Source of the DNA: Gemmatimonadota bacterium
GTDB lineage: Bacteria > Gemmatimonadota > Gemmatimonadetes > Longimicrobiales > Gaopeijiaceae
Direction of reading: 5' to 3'
Assembly (NCBI GenBank): GCA_028874985.1
Contig: JAPPGI010000148.1
Coordinates: 1-43,639 of the forward strand
Length of the DNA stretch: 43,639 bases
The position numbers were made by a program, and so were the translations under genes. Within the stretch, counting starts at the first letter, position 1. Each line of letters opens with the position of its first letter. The notes under the pieces are model-generated. The model had not been told where the DNA came from. It did not search any database and worked only from the letters and a program-made list of their open reading frames with translations. This document shows positions 37,130 to 43,639 of this stretch, piece after piece.

Positions 37130-37164
37130 ATCCGCAAGCTGGCGGAAGGCGGTGACTTGCGGAT
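37130..37164. repeat. Inverted repeat upstream of the DUF4143 ATPase gene
   Basis: ATCCGCAAG (37130-37138) and CTTGCGGAT (37156-37164) form a perfect 9-bp inverted repeat with a 17-base spacer, 37 bases after the propeller gene stop. It could be the terminator of that gene or a protein-binding site; no T-tract follows. Confidence 0.4.
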
Positions 37165-37204
37165 GTCATCACAGCCGACCGACGACGACTTCGAGCGGAT
37201 ATTA

Positions 37205-37241
37205 CCTTGCAAAATGAATGTATACCTATGATTTTGCAAGG
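37205..37241. promoter_or_regulatory. Candidate operator: 11-bp inverted repeat at the DUF4143 gene start
   Basis: CCTTGCAAAAT (37205-37215) and ATTTTGCAAGG (37231-37241) are exact inverted repeats around a 15-base AT-rich spacer that contains the palindrome GTATAC. The repeat encloses the ATG at 37218 and ends directly before a second in-frame ATG at 37242. A TATACC box in the spacer could be a -10 element, in which case a protein bound here would block transcription. Confidence 0.45.
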
Positions 37242-38429
37242 ATGATCCCACGAAGAGCTCTCGATGACGTCCGCCGGGCGCTGACCCGCCAGGCAGCCAC
37301 GGCGTTGCTCGGTCCGCGCCAGGTGGGCAAGACGACCCTCGCCCGGGAGATCGCGCGCACGACCAGATCGCTCTACCTGGATCTCCAGTCCAGGGCCGAC
37401 CGAACCCGGCTCTCGGACCCCCGCCTGTTCCTGCGCAACTTCGAGGATCGGCTGGTGATCCTCGACGAGATTCACCGGGTTCCCGAACTCTTTCCCGAAC
37501 TCCGCGGGCTGATCGACGAGGGGCGGCGGCGCGGCCGGCGAACCGGTCGCTTCCTCATCCTCGGATCGGCCTCGGTGGACCTGCTGAAGCAGGCGGGTGA
37601 GAGTCTGGCCGGGCGCATCGAATTCGTTTCCCTGAATCCGTTGGACGTGCTGGAGGCCGCCCCGGACAGTGAGGCGATGACTTCGCTGTGGGTGCGTGGC
37701 GGCTTTCCGGACAGCTTTCTCGCCCGGAGCGACGAGGACAGCCTCGCCTTCCGGCAGAACTTCGTCCGCACCTACCTGGAGCGTGACCTGGCGGAGTTCG
37801 TCCAGATGCGGATCCCGTCGGAGACCCTCGCACGGCTCTGGACGATGCTGGCCCACGATCAGGGGGGACTGCTGACAATCGCCAAACTGGCCAGAAGCCT
37901 CTCGATCAGCGCTCCGGCCGTGACGCGATACGTCGACGTGCTGACGGGCCTGCTCCTCCTGAGGCGGCTTCCGCCCTTCGTGGCCAACGTTCGCAAGCGG
38001 CTCGTGAAGTCACCCAGGGTCTACATCCGCGACAGCGGACTCCTGCACGCCCTCCTCGACATCGGGAGCTTCCATGCCCTGGCCGGTCATTCCGTCGTCG
38101 GCGCGAGCTGGGAGGGATTCGTGATCGAGAATCTGCTGGCTGCCGCTCATCCGCGGACCCGGGCCAGCTTCTACCGGACGGCGGCGGGAGCCGAGATCGA
38201 CCTGGTTCTCGAGGTCCCCGGGTACCGTCGGCCGATCGCAATCGAAATCAGGCGCGGCCTCTCGCCAAGCCTGGGCAAGGGATTCCACAGCGCGCACGCC
38301 GACCTGGCGCCCGAACGTTCCTTCGTCGTCTACGCCGGAAGCGAGCGGTACCCGGTGGCGGAATCGGTCGAGGTGATCGGCTTGCCCGAGATGGCCGGCT
38401 TGCTGGCCGATCCCCGGGCTCTCGGGTAG
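37218..38429 (+). CDS. AAA ATPase with DUF4143 domain
   Basis: A 403-residue ATPase of the COG1373 type. Walker A is GPRQVGKTT (about 32-40) and Walker B LVILDEIHRVPELF. The DUF4143 region begins near ERDLAEFVQMRIP, includes a winged-helix-like LLTIAKLARSLSISAPAVTRY, and ends in a nuclease-like fold (AEIDLVLE ... AIEIRRGLSP). In most relatives the last motif reads IEIK; here Lys is Arg, so nuclease activity is doubtful. The function of the family is not established. Two starts are possible, ATG at 37218 and ATG at 37242 (MIPRRALDD, the more typical beginning). The gene stands alone, as these genes often do. Confidence 0.85.
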   Translation: MYTYDFARMIPRRALDDVRRALTRQAATALLGPRQVGKTTLAREIARTTRSLYLDLQSRADRTRLSDPRLFLRNFEDRLVILDEIHRVPELFPELRGLIDEGRRRGRRTGRFLILGSASVDLLKQAGESLAGRIEFVSLNPLDVLEAAPDSEAMTSLWVRGGFPDSFLARSDEDSLAFRQNFVRTYLERDLAEFVQMRIPSETLARLWTMLAHDQGGLLTIAKLARSLSISAPAVTRYVDVLTGLLLLRRLPPFVANVRKRLVKSPRVYIRDSGLLHALLDIGSFHALAGHSVVGASWEGFVIENLLAAAHPRTRASFYRTAAGAEIDLVLEVPGYRRPIAIEIRRGLSPSLGKGFHSAHADLAPERSFVVYAGSERYPVAESVEVIGLPEMAGLLADPRALG

Positions 38430-38539
38430 TAGCGCGGGTCTCGCGGAGACGCGGTCGGACAACCCCGAGGTCGTCCGGCACTTGGCCGACGGCACGAGGC
38501 GGCACATCGTTCGCCGGCCCCATGGTGGGTGTATGTGAG

Positions 38540-38570
38540 TTGGTTTCGGGTAATATATCGCTACGTTTGC
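38540..38570 (+). promoter_or_regulatory. Promoter-like motif, copy 2
   Basis: ATATATCGCTACGTTTGC (38553-38570) is the second copy of the motif at 35742. It contains TACGTTTG with TTG (38540-38542) 19 bases upstream, which fits the Bacteroidota -33/-7 pattern (TTG, TAnnTTTG). TAATAT at 38551-38556 also resembles a sigma-70 -10 box. The barrel gene starts 59 bases downstream. Confidence 0.4.
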
Positions 38571-38628
38571 CGTATGCGGTGGTGCCATGCTTGTTTCCCA
38601 TGAACCCCGCCAACCCGGGAGGCTACCA

Positions 38629-39252
38629 ATGAGACGTTTCGCGATCTTCGCAGCCGCCCTGCTCCTCCTTGTGCCCGGCAGACCTGCGCAGAGTCAGGTC
38701 AAGCTGTCCGTAACGGGCGGCGCCAACCTCTCCACGCTGGACTACCACCGCCCGTGGACCTGGCATGGAAGGGCACTCGGCGCAGCTTTCGGATTCCCCG
38801 TTTCCGACAAGTGGAGCATTCAGCTGGCGGGCCGCCGGTCAGGCAAGGGCTACTGGGAGGAATACGGCACCGAGGGGTGTGAGAGGATGGGGCGGGAGCC
38901 CTGCAGCACCGGTGGCGGCGTTGCGCTCACCTACTTCGAGTTCATGGTCCTGGCCGACAGACGGATCGAGCTGGAGGACCGCGTCCGCCTGCATCTCCTG
39001 GTGGGGCCCTTCGGGGGGCATCAGGGTGGTCGGGAACATACGAAGACCATCGATTTCGGCGTCGTCGGCGGGGCCCAGCTCGAAATGGGGCTGTACGGCA
39101 ACTGGGGATTGCAGACCGGTGCGTTGTACACCCACGGGTTCGTGAACACCGGACCCATATTCGAGTACGACGGGCGCGTCGACACCAGTGGGGCGAATCA
39201 GAAGACCCGGACCCTGACCCTTCGCGGCGGCCTCTCCTACTCGATCGGCTGA
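38629..39252 (+). CDS. Small outer-membrane beta-barrel protein (PorT-like)
   Basis: A 207-residue protein: signal peptide (MRRFAIFAAALLLLVPG, cleavage near AQSQ), then VKLSVTGGANLSTL, the typical opening of PorT/OmpW-like eight-stranded barrels. Alternating hydrophobic strands follow (LGAAFGFPVSDKWSIQLAG, RVRLHLLVGPFGG, IDFGVVGGAQLEMGLYG), and the last strand ends TLRGGLSYSIG. One cysteine pair (EGCERMGREPC) is predicted in an outer loop. The start is set by GGGAGG six bases upstream of ATG 38629; an ATG 14 codons earlier would place a non-hydrophobic tail ahead of the signal. No specific function can be assigned. Confidence 0.75.
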   Translation: MRRFAIFAAALLLLVPGRPAQSQVKLSVTGGANLSTLDYHRPWTWHGRALGAAFGFPVSDKWSIQLAGRRSGKGYWEEYGTEGCERMGREPCSTGGGVALTYFEFMVLADRRIELEDRVRLHLLVGPFGGHQGGREHTKTIDFGVVGGAQLEMGLYGNWGLQTGALYTHGFVNTGPIFEYDGRVDTSGANQKTRTLTLRGGLSYSIG

Positions 39253-39273
39253 GGCGCACCGGCTGCGATCCGG

Positions 39274-39786
39274 TCACCTGGCGGGAGGCCGGCAGATGTC
39301 CCTGTCGTCCGGATTCTTCCCGTCGCCTTCCTCTTCCTTCTTTCGGCCCGGCGAGAGGCCGACCCACATGAACAACGTCGTATCCCGCGGTTCGGTCCAC
39401 TCGACCTCGAGGTCGAGCTGGGCCTTGAACCCGGCCTTGTAGTCGAACTTCACCGGCTGCCCGGGCAGCGCCACCACATCGAGTTCCTTGTCGCCCAGGG
39501 TGTCCCGGGCACGGACGGTCCACTTTCCCGAGTGCCCCCTCCATACCAGGAGGCATCCGTTGAGCGCAAGGCCCGCAAGCGGAATTGCCGGACTGCTAAG
39601 GGATGCCTTTCCCTTTCGAACCGGCAGGTTGATCCAGCTGCCACCGTCGGCGATGGTCCGCATGAGTTGAAGGACCTGGGCCTCGGCGGGGGAGGCCGGC
39701 AGGAGCAACCCCGAGGTCAGGGCGGCAGCCGCACATCCCCAGAGTACGAGACGGCGGTTCGGCGTCGGTTGGCGGCGGTCTCGCAA
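39274..39786 (-). CDS. Secreted protein of unknown function
   Basis: A 170-residue product with a clear signal peptide: a basic start (LRDRRQPTPNRR), hydrophobic core (LVLWGCAAAALTSGLLLPA), cleavage near AEAQ (residue 37). The mature part has a beta-rich domain (about 80-150, with KWTVRARDTLGDKELDVVALPG) and a charged tail (GRKKEEEGDGKNPDDRD). The only in-frame start before the signal peptide and after the upstream gene is TTG at 39784-39786, so I propose a TTG start; the frame is open further, but those codons overlap the DUF4097 gene. A TTGACA (complement of 39833-39838) lies upstream. The family is not recognised. Confidence 0.6.
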   Translation of the reverse strand: MRDRRQPTPNRRLVLWGCAAAALTSGLLLPASPAEAQVLQLMRTIADGGSWINLPVRKGKASLSSPAIPLAGLALNGCLLVWRGHSGKWTVRARDTLGDKELDVVALPGQPVKFDYKAGFKAQLDLEVEWTEPRDTTLFMWVGLSPGRKKEEEGDGKNPDDRDICRPPAR

Positions 39787-39898
39787 GGGAGTTGTCCCGA
39801 CCTTTCCCGGTGTGGTTCGAATTGCACCCCTGTCAAGGTAGTGTGAGCGTCCCGGCTCCGGGTAGCGTTGCCGTGCCCATCCTGCTGTCCGCGGGCTG

Positions 39899-40738
39899 TC
39901 AGCCCCTGCCGCTTCGCCTGTCGGGAGGAAGATCGACCGTGCCGCCGATCTCCGAATACCGGATCCTCGAGCGGCGTGTATCGGTAACCACCAGATCGCC
40001 GCCCACCTCGCGGACCGTGATACTCCCCGAACCCCCGCCGTCCACCCGGACGCTGCCGTCCACCGTCCGGACCTCGATGCTGCCCGAACCATCGGTGATC
40101 ACCACGTCCCCTCCCACGCGGCGCACCGTGAGAGAGCCCGACCCGTCATCCACCTCGACGCTGCCCGTCACGTCCTCGATCGTGACGGAGCCCGAGCCGT
40201 CCTCCACGTCGACGCTGCCGGCCACGTCCTGAATCGTGAGAGAGCCCGAGGCGTCCTCCACGACCACCGAGGCCACGCTTCGCAGCCTCAGGCTCCCGGA
40301 GCCGTCATCGACGACCACGTTTCCGACACCGGATACTTCGATGCTGCCCGAGCCGTCGTCCACGCGCAGGTTCGTGCCGGCCGGCACTTTCACGACCAGA
40401 TCGATGCGCGCGTAGCGGTTTCCGCCCCACCAACGCCCGCGCGACGGACGCGGGTATCTGGTGTCGATCCTGTCACCCTCCAGCGAGACCTCGAGCGCCT
40501 CCAGCCGTTCCCGGTCCGAAGCGCACAACGTGGCGGCGACGCGGACTTCGGCAAGACCGTCCACTCCCGTGACCACGAGGCTTCCGGCCCCGGCGTCCAC
40601 CTCCAGACTCGCTTGCGCGCGTCCCTGGAGTTCGACCTCGCTGCGGTGCTCGCAATTGGCCTGGGCCGTCGCGGCCGCGGGTCCCGCCGCCAGGGCTCCC
40701 AGCAGCCCCGCCATCATCGTCATCGTTCGAACCTTCAT
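39899..40738 (-). CDS. Exported DUF4097-type repeat protein
   Basis: A 279-residue protein: signal peptide (MKVRTMTMMAGLLGALAAG, cleavage near ATAQ), an N-terminal beta domain containing two cysteines (NCEHRSEVEL, ATLCASDRERLEAL), then seven 17-19-residue repeats with the core VDDGSGSLTV, and a short Arg-rich end. The pattern fits DUF4097/adhesin-like proteins that fold as a beta-solenoid, with the Asp-Gly-Ser turns stacked. The start MKVRTMTMM is preceded by AAAGGGGAAC; an ATG 17 codons upstream is less likely. It is probably periplasmic or surface exposed. No partner genes are evident. Confidence 0.75.
   Translation of the reverse strand: MKVRTMTMMAGLLGALAAGPAAATAQANCEHRSEVELQGRAQASLEVDAGAGSLVVTGVDGLAEVRVAATLCASDRERLEALEVSLEGDRIDTRYPRPSRGRWWGGNRYARIDLVVKVPAGTNLRVDDGSGSIEVSGVGNVVVDDGSGSLRLRSVASVVVEDASGSLTIQDVAGSVDVEDGSGSVTIEDVTGSVEVDDGSGSLTVRRVGGDVVITDGSGSIEVRTVDGSVRVDGGGSGSITVREVGGDLVVTDTRRSRIRYSEIGGTVDLPPDRRSGRG
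39980..40370 (-). repeat. 18-residue (54-base) tandem repeats within the DUF4097 gene
   Basis: Seven degenerate units encode V-x-D-x-GSGS-(I/L/V)-x-(V/I)-x-x-V-x-G. The Asp-Gly-Ser-Gly-Ser core is most conserved; one unit has DASGS and one GGGSGS. On the DNA the units are similar but diverged, so this is an old expansion. Confidence 0.7.
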
Positions 40739-40870
40739 GCTCGCGTTCCCCTTTCGTTTGACTTGAGTCGTGCGGATGGCTTCCCTCATCCCCGTCCCGT
40801 GCCCGACGAGCAGCGGGGCGGAAAGGTTCCGGGCTCGGGAGCCACGCAGAATCGCGATGCGCTGATCGGT

Positions 40871-40892
40871 GTTCCGGTCCGTGGTGCGGAAC
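40871..40892. terminator. Hairpin downstream of pxpC
   Basis: GTTCCG (40871-40876) and CGGAAC (40887-40892) form a 6-bp stem with a 10-base loop, 40 bases beyond the pxpC stop. It may end the pxp transcript; without a T-tract the call is weak. Confidence 0.25.
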
Positions 40893-40932
40893 CCGCCCGT
40901 CGTTCGCGCTGAAGTGTCGCGAGGACGGGTCG

Positions 40933-41769
40933 TCAGGGCCAGTGCACCCGGAAGAAGGCTTCGCGGCGTGCCATGGCCCGTCGAATCGTTCCCAGGTCGG
41001 CCGGGACGAATCGAACGGGCGTCCCGGGCCTGGCCTGGGCGAGGGCGTCGAGCACAATCGGGTCGACGCCGCCGAGCTTCGGATAGCCGCCGATGGTGGG
41101 CCGGTCGCGCATGAAGACGAGCGGACGGCTGTCACCGGTAACCTGGACCGTGCCGTCGACCAGAGGTGACGAATCCAGTGCGCGCGGGCCCGACGCCAAT
41201 GCGGGTCCGTTCAGACGCATCGCCGTCCGGTCGCTCGCCGAGTCCACCGTCCACTCCGCGGCGAACACGCGGCCGCGGTCCGCCTCCGAGAACTCCGGCC
41301 ACTCGTAGCCCGTGATCAGGGGGAGGGTCAGGCCCGAGGCGGCTCCCGGCGGGGGTACGAGATGGGGGGGCACGTAGCGTTTCGGACAGACTCGATCCGG
41401 CGCGGCCCAGCGCAGCGCTTCATCCTCCAGGAGCGGCCGGCCGAGCCGTCCGGGGAGACCGTCACGAGCCACCGAGGAGGCCGAGTCGAAAGCCCGATCG
41501 GTATCGAGGCCGCCCGGGAAAGCCAGGTAGGCGCGCATGCCTGTTCGGCTGTACGCCAGTCGCAACACCTGCCCCGGCCGGGCGCGGACGGTCCTCCAGG
41601 CGTCGGTGGCGAAACCGTCGAGCGTCGCCGCGCAGTCGGCCCCCGTAAGGGCAAAGACCGTTTCGACGGCGAAACGAAGGGTTAAACCGCCGAGGGTGAC
41701 CTCCAGCGCGGCTGCGCCGGGATCGTTGCCGAGCAGCCGGTTCGCCCACAGGTAGGCGCGCTGGTCCAT
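40933..41769 (-). CDS. pxpC: 5-oxoprolinase subunit C (PxpC), open part of an interrupted gene
   Basis: Biotin-dependent carboxyltransferase-like subunit of the PxpABC 5-oxoprolinase, which hydrolyses 5-oxoproline (pyroglutamate) to glutamate with ATP. The open frame gives 278 residues from MDQRAYLWANRLLGN and has RAYLAFPGG, a GRPL segment and the end motif RPTIGGYPKLGGVDP. Family members are about 30 residues longer at the front. Those residues are encoded just upstream in the same frame but are separated from a possible start by a TAG. Whether translation begins at ATG 41769 (GGTGGGG lies very close upstream), or the gene is dead, cannot be told here. Confidence 0.75.
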   Translation of the reverse strand: MDQRAYLWANRLLGNDPGAAALEVTLGGLTLRFAVETVFALTGADCAATLDGFATDAWRTVRARPGQVLRLAYSRTGMRAYLAFPGGLDTDRAFDSASSVARDGLPGRLGRPLLEDEALRWAAPDRVCPKRYVPPHLVPPPGAASGLTLPLITGYEWPEFSEADRGRVFAAEWTVDSASDRTAMRLNGPALASGPRALDSSPLVDGTVQVTGDSRPLVFMRDRPTIGGYPKLGGVDPIVLDALAQARPGTPVRFVPADLGTIRRAMARREAFFRVHWP

Positions 41770-41856
41770 CGCCCCACCGGGCGCAAGTCCGGCGCGTCTC
41801 CCGCTCCGCCTCCCCAGATCCTAGACGGTGCAGTAGGGCCCTGGTCGGTCGACCAC
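41770..41856 (-). other. N-terminal part of pxpC with an in-frame amber codon
   Basis: Reading from GTG at 41856 in the pxpC frame gives VVDRPGPYCTV, then TAG (41821-41823), then DLGRRSGRRAGLAPGGA and the ATG of the open part. Relatives read about TTVQDLGR-PG...G-P-GGAMD, so the stop sits exactly on the conserved Gln (CAG to TAG is one transition). The pxpB stop lies 32 bases upstream of the GTG. Confidence 0.7.
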
Positions 41857-41888
41857 GGCATGGGGCCGCCCGGTCCGGCCGGTAGCGT

Positions 41889-42569
41889 TCAGCGGCACTC
41901 CGCCTCGTAGTCCTTGCGGCCGACCGGGCGGAACTCGACCGTCCCGCCGGGGGTGAACCGCGCGATGCGCTCGGCGGCGTCCTCGAAGAGCGCCGCGGGG
42001 ACACGCCCGACCAGACACCAGCCGCCCGGTCCCTCGGCCGGGTAGACGCCGGTACGCCGGTCGGCGATCCCCACCGCGCCGCGGGGCACGCGAGCACGTG
42101 GAGAAAGCCGGCGCCTCGTGGCGATGCGGGCGTCGACATCGCCCAGGTACGCAAACCCGGGCGCGAACCCCGTCGCAAGCACCAGATACGTCGGCGCGCT
42201 GTGGAGTCGCGCAACATCGTCCGGGGACATTTCCGCCCGCACGGCCACCTGTTCGAGGTCCGGCGCCAGATCCGGATCGTAGCAAACCGGCAGCGTGACC
42301 ATGGCCGTCGCCGCCACCGCCTGCGTCTTCGGCGGGGCTCGCAACGCAGCCCGCGCACCGGTCTCCAGTGTGCTCATGATCTCTTCGGGGTCCCAGCGGC
42401 CCGGCGCTCCCTCGACCAGCAGGCGATTGAAGGCCGGGATCGTGGCCCGTACCCCGGCCAGGCTCTCGCGTGCGAACCTCTCGAGGCTCAGCACCCTCGC
42501 AATCCCGTCGCGGTCGGGTGCGACCGGCAGGACGACCAAGGCGCTGGCGGGCCCCGGAAAGGTGATCAT
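41889..42569 (-). CDS. pxpB: 5-oxoprolinase subunit B (PxpB)
   Basis: Carboxyltransferase-like subunit working with PxpC and PxpA. The 226-residue product has TLPVCYDPDLAPDLEQVA (the PxpB/KipI strand motif), GFAPGFAYLGD, RVPRGAVGIADRRTGVYP and GGWCLVGRV, all hallmarks of the family. Length is normal. The ATG at 42569 overlaps the pxpA stop (ATGA), so the two are translated together. The order A-B-C is the usual one. Confidence 0.88.
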   Translation of the reverse strand: MITFPGPASALVVLPVAPDRDGIARVLSLERFARESLAGVRATIPAFNRLLVEGAPGRWDPEEIMSTLETGARAALRAPPKTQAVAATAMVTLPVCYDPDLAPDLEQVAVRAEMSPDDVARLHSAPTYLVLATGFAPGFAYLGDVDARIATRRRLSPRARVPRGAVGIADRRTGVYPAEGPGGWCLVGRVPAALFEDAAERIARFTPGGTVEFRPVGRKDYEAECR

Positions 42570-43297
42570 CCCGGGCGTGGCACCAACTCCCGGATGCGGC
42601 GCAAGGACTCGAAGGCCGAGGGATTGTCACCGTGCACGCACAGGGTATCGGCCGTCACCGCCAGCGGTCCCGCCGGCGTGTCCACGAACCCGTCCAGGAG
42701 ACGTGTCACATGAGCCGCGACCGCGCTTGCGTCGGTCAGGACCGCCCCCTCGACCGAACGCGGCCGCAGACGTCCGTCCGCTTCGTAGCCCCGATCCGCG
42801 AAAGCCTCGAACACCAGCCGCAGCCCCGTGTGCGCCAGCAATTCCTCGTGTCGGTCCCGTTCCGGCGTCGCCTGCAGGACGAAGGCGAGCGTGGCATCGA
42901 CGGCCGCGACCCCCTCGGCCAGCCTGGTCAGCAACCGGTCGTCCGCCATCATGGCCAGATACAGGGCCCCGTGCGGTTTGACATGGTTGACCGGCGTACC
43001 GTGTGCGGTGGCAACCGCCTGCAGAGCGCCGATCTGCGCCTGGATCTCCAGGACAAGGGAGTCGATCGGCCAGGGGAGCCGCAACCGCCCGAAGTTGCGC
43101 CGGTCGGGATAGCCGGGGTGGGCTCCCGCTTTCGCACCGTGCCGGGCGGCCAGCGCCAGCGTGCGAGCCATCGTGTCGGGGTCCCCGGCGTGTCCGCCGC
43201 ACGCGATGTTGGCCCAATCGATCAGGGGCATCACCGCAGCGTCGGCACCCTTCTCCCAGGGCCCGTAGCTCTCGCCCATGTCGCAGTTGAGAAGCAT
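42566..43297 (-). CDS. pxpA: 5-oxoprolinase subunit A (PxpA, LamB/YcsF family)
   Basis: A 243-residue protein of the LamB/YcsF fold. It opens with LLNCDMGESYG, followed by NIACGGHAGD (a conserved substrate-site segment), GAHPGYPDRRNFGR, VNHVKPHGALY and CVHGDNPSA near the end; these are the diagnostic motifs. It probably binds 5-oxoproline and contributes the hydrolytic site. I chose ATG at 43297 because the family starts with about three residues before LNCD; an ATG eight codons upstream lacks support. There is no obvious ribosome binding site. The gene is first in the pxp operon, 42 bases after a tRNA gene. Confidence 0.88.
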   Translation of the reverse strand: MLLNCDMGESYGPWEKGADAAVMPLIDWANIACGGHAGDPDTMARTLALAARHGAKAGAHPGYPDRRNFGRLRLPWPIDSLVLEIQAQIGALQAVATAHGTPVNHVKPHGALYLAMMADDRLLTRLAEGVAAVDATLAFVLQATPERDRHEELLAHTGLRLVFEAFADRGYEADGRLRPRSVEGAVLTDASAVAAHVTRLLDGFVDTPAGPLAVTADTLCVHGDNPSAFESLRRIRELVPRPG

Positions 43298-43339
43298 GCC
43301 GAAACATACCCGTCGGCACATCCGGCGGCGAACCGCTCA

Positions 43340-43423
43340 CGGACGGGGTGGGATTCGAACCCACGCGGGCAGATGCCCACACGATTTCCAGTCGTGCGCC
43401 TTAAGCCACTCGGCCACCCGTCC
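43340..43423 (-). tRNA. tRNA-Ser (GGA)
   Basis: An 84-base cloverleaf read from the minus strand. Acceptor arms GGACGGG and CCCGTCC pair, with G as discriminator. The anticodon loop CTGGAAA gives GGA, and a long variable arm as in serine tRNAs is present. The T-loop is GGTTCGAATCC. No CCA is encoded. Confidence 0.95.
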
Positions 43424-43438
43424 TGTTGTCTCCGGCAA

Positions 43439-43512
43439 TCGGGGCGCCCGGATTCGAACCGGGGACCTCTGCGACCCGAACGCAGCGCTCTACCGGACTG
43501 AGCCACGCCCCG
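43439..43512 (-). tRNA. tRNA-Pro (CGG)
   Basis: A 74-base cloverleaf on the minus strand. Acceptor CGGGGCG pairs with CGCCCCG, discriminator A. The anticodon stem CTGCG/CGCAG encloses TTCGGGT, anticodon CGG. No CCA is encoded. It lies 15 bases from the Ser tRNA and is probably co-transcribed. Confidence 0.93.
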
Positions 43513-43572
43513 TTGGAGTGAGCCTCCCCCGCCTCCGTTCTTCAGGTCTCGGAGCAAGCGGGGACTTCTGAG

Positions 43573-43639
43573 CGGAGGCGGAGGGACTCGAACCCCCAAG
43601 TGCTTGCGCACGCCGCATTTCGAGTGCGGTGCCTTACCA
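43573..43639 (-). tRNA. tRNA-Ser (CGA), 5' end outside the window
   Basis: The 3' three quarters of a serine tRNA: the anticodon loop CTCGAAA gives CGA, followed by a long variable arm, T-arm GGGGGTTCGAGTCCC and acceptor strand CGCCTCC with discriminator G. About 20 bases of the 5' end (acceptor and most of the D-arm) lie beyond the right edge. Confidence 0.85.

Noticed and set aside
38437-38538. Codon-biased open stretch after the DUF4143 gene (reads as NPEVVRHLADGTRRH)
   Set aside because: No start codon or ribosome binding site, and only about 34 codons; possibly a gene remnant but not supportable.
39258-39274. ACCGG/CCGGT hairpin between the convergent barrel and secreted-protein genes
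   Set aside because: Five-base stem with no T-tract, expected by chance in DNA of this GC content.
39274-40092. ATG start at 40092 for the secreted protein
   Set aside because: It would overlap the DUF4097 gene by almost 200 bases and put 100 Arg/Ala-rich residues ahead of a perfect signal peptide.
43340-43639. tRNA cluster as integration site of a mobile element
   Set aside because: No integrase, direct repeat of a tRNA 3' end, or composition change is seen next to the tRNAs inside the window.

Overview
The window is GC-rich, gene-dense DNA from a Gram-negative bacterium. It encodes a TonB-dependent receptor, a small outer-membrane barrel, lipoproteins with lipoboxes and a complete Bat (BatA-E) gene set. 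The combination of Bat genes, a six-bladed-propeller-type lipoprotein and a PorT-like barrel in high-GC DNA is what I would expect from Gemmatimonadota or a relative; this is an inference from gene content, not a phylogenetic test. No phage, transposase, CRISPR array or rRNA was seen. No stretch longer than 300 bases lacks a gene.

Left part (1-18263). The 5' end of a secreted protein gene runs off the left edge. A minus-strand pair follows: uvrA with a translationally coupled family-2 glycosyltransferase. Divergent from it is a plus-strand run of mostly housekeeping genes: a HisC-type aminotransferase, a full-length ABC exporter, an ATPase of the RecG-like/HATPase_c_4 type, an SPFH/prohibitin protein, a lipid-anchored zinc aminopeptidase, leuS, transketolase and a TonB-dependent receptor. 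The gap before the receptor can fold into a long nested stem structure.

Centre (18333-34292, minus strand). This is one apparent 12-gene operon of about 16 kb: MoxR ATPase, DUF58 protein, a membrane protein of unknown function, BatA, BatB, BatC, four extra BatD-like secreted proteins, canonical BatD, BatE. Most junctions overlap by 1-4 bases or are separated by at most 4. The four extra BatD-like proteins lack the C-terminal membrane segment of canonical BatD, have about five Ig-like domains instead of three, and alternate in type (B'-A'-B-A). That alternation points to tandem duplication of a two-gene unit. It is the most unusual thing in the window.

Right part (34499-43639). This holds a Tat-type FAD amine oxidase, a divergent propeller lipoprotein, a DUF4143 AAA ATPase whose start is straddled by an 11-bp inverted repeat, a PorT-like barrel, a small secreted protein, a DUF4097-type protein built from 18-residue repeats, and a pxpA-pxpB-pxpC (5-oxoprolinase) operon. 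In pxpC an in-frame TAG replaces the conserved glutamine of the N-terminal TVQDLGR motif. Three tRNA genes (Ser-GGA, Pro-CGG, partial Ser-CGA) close the window.

Coordinates and starts were worked out by reading; all family assignments rest on motif recognition without database searches.
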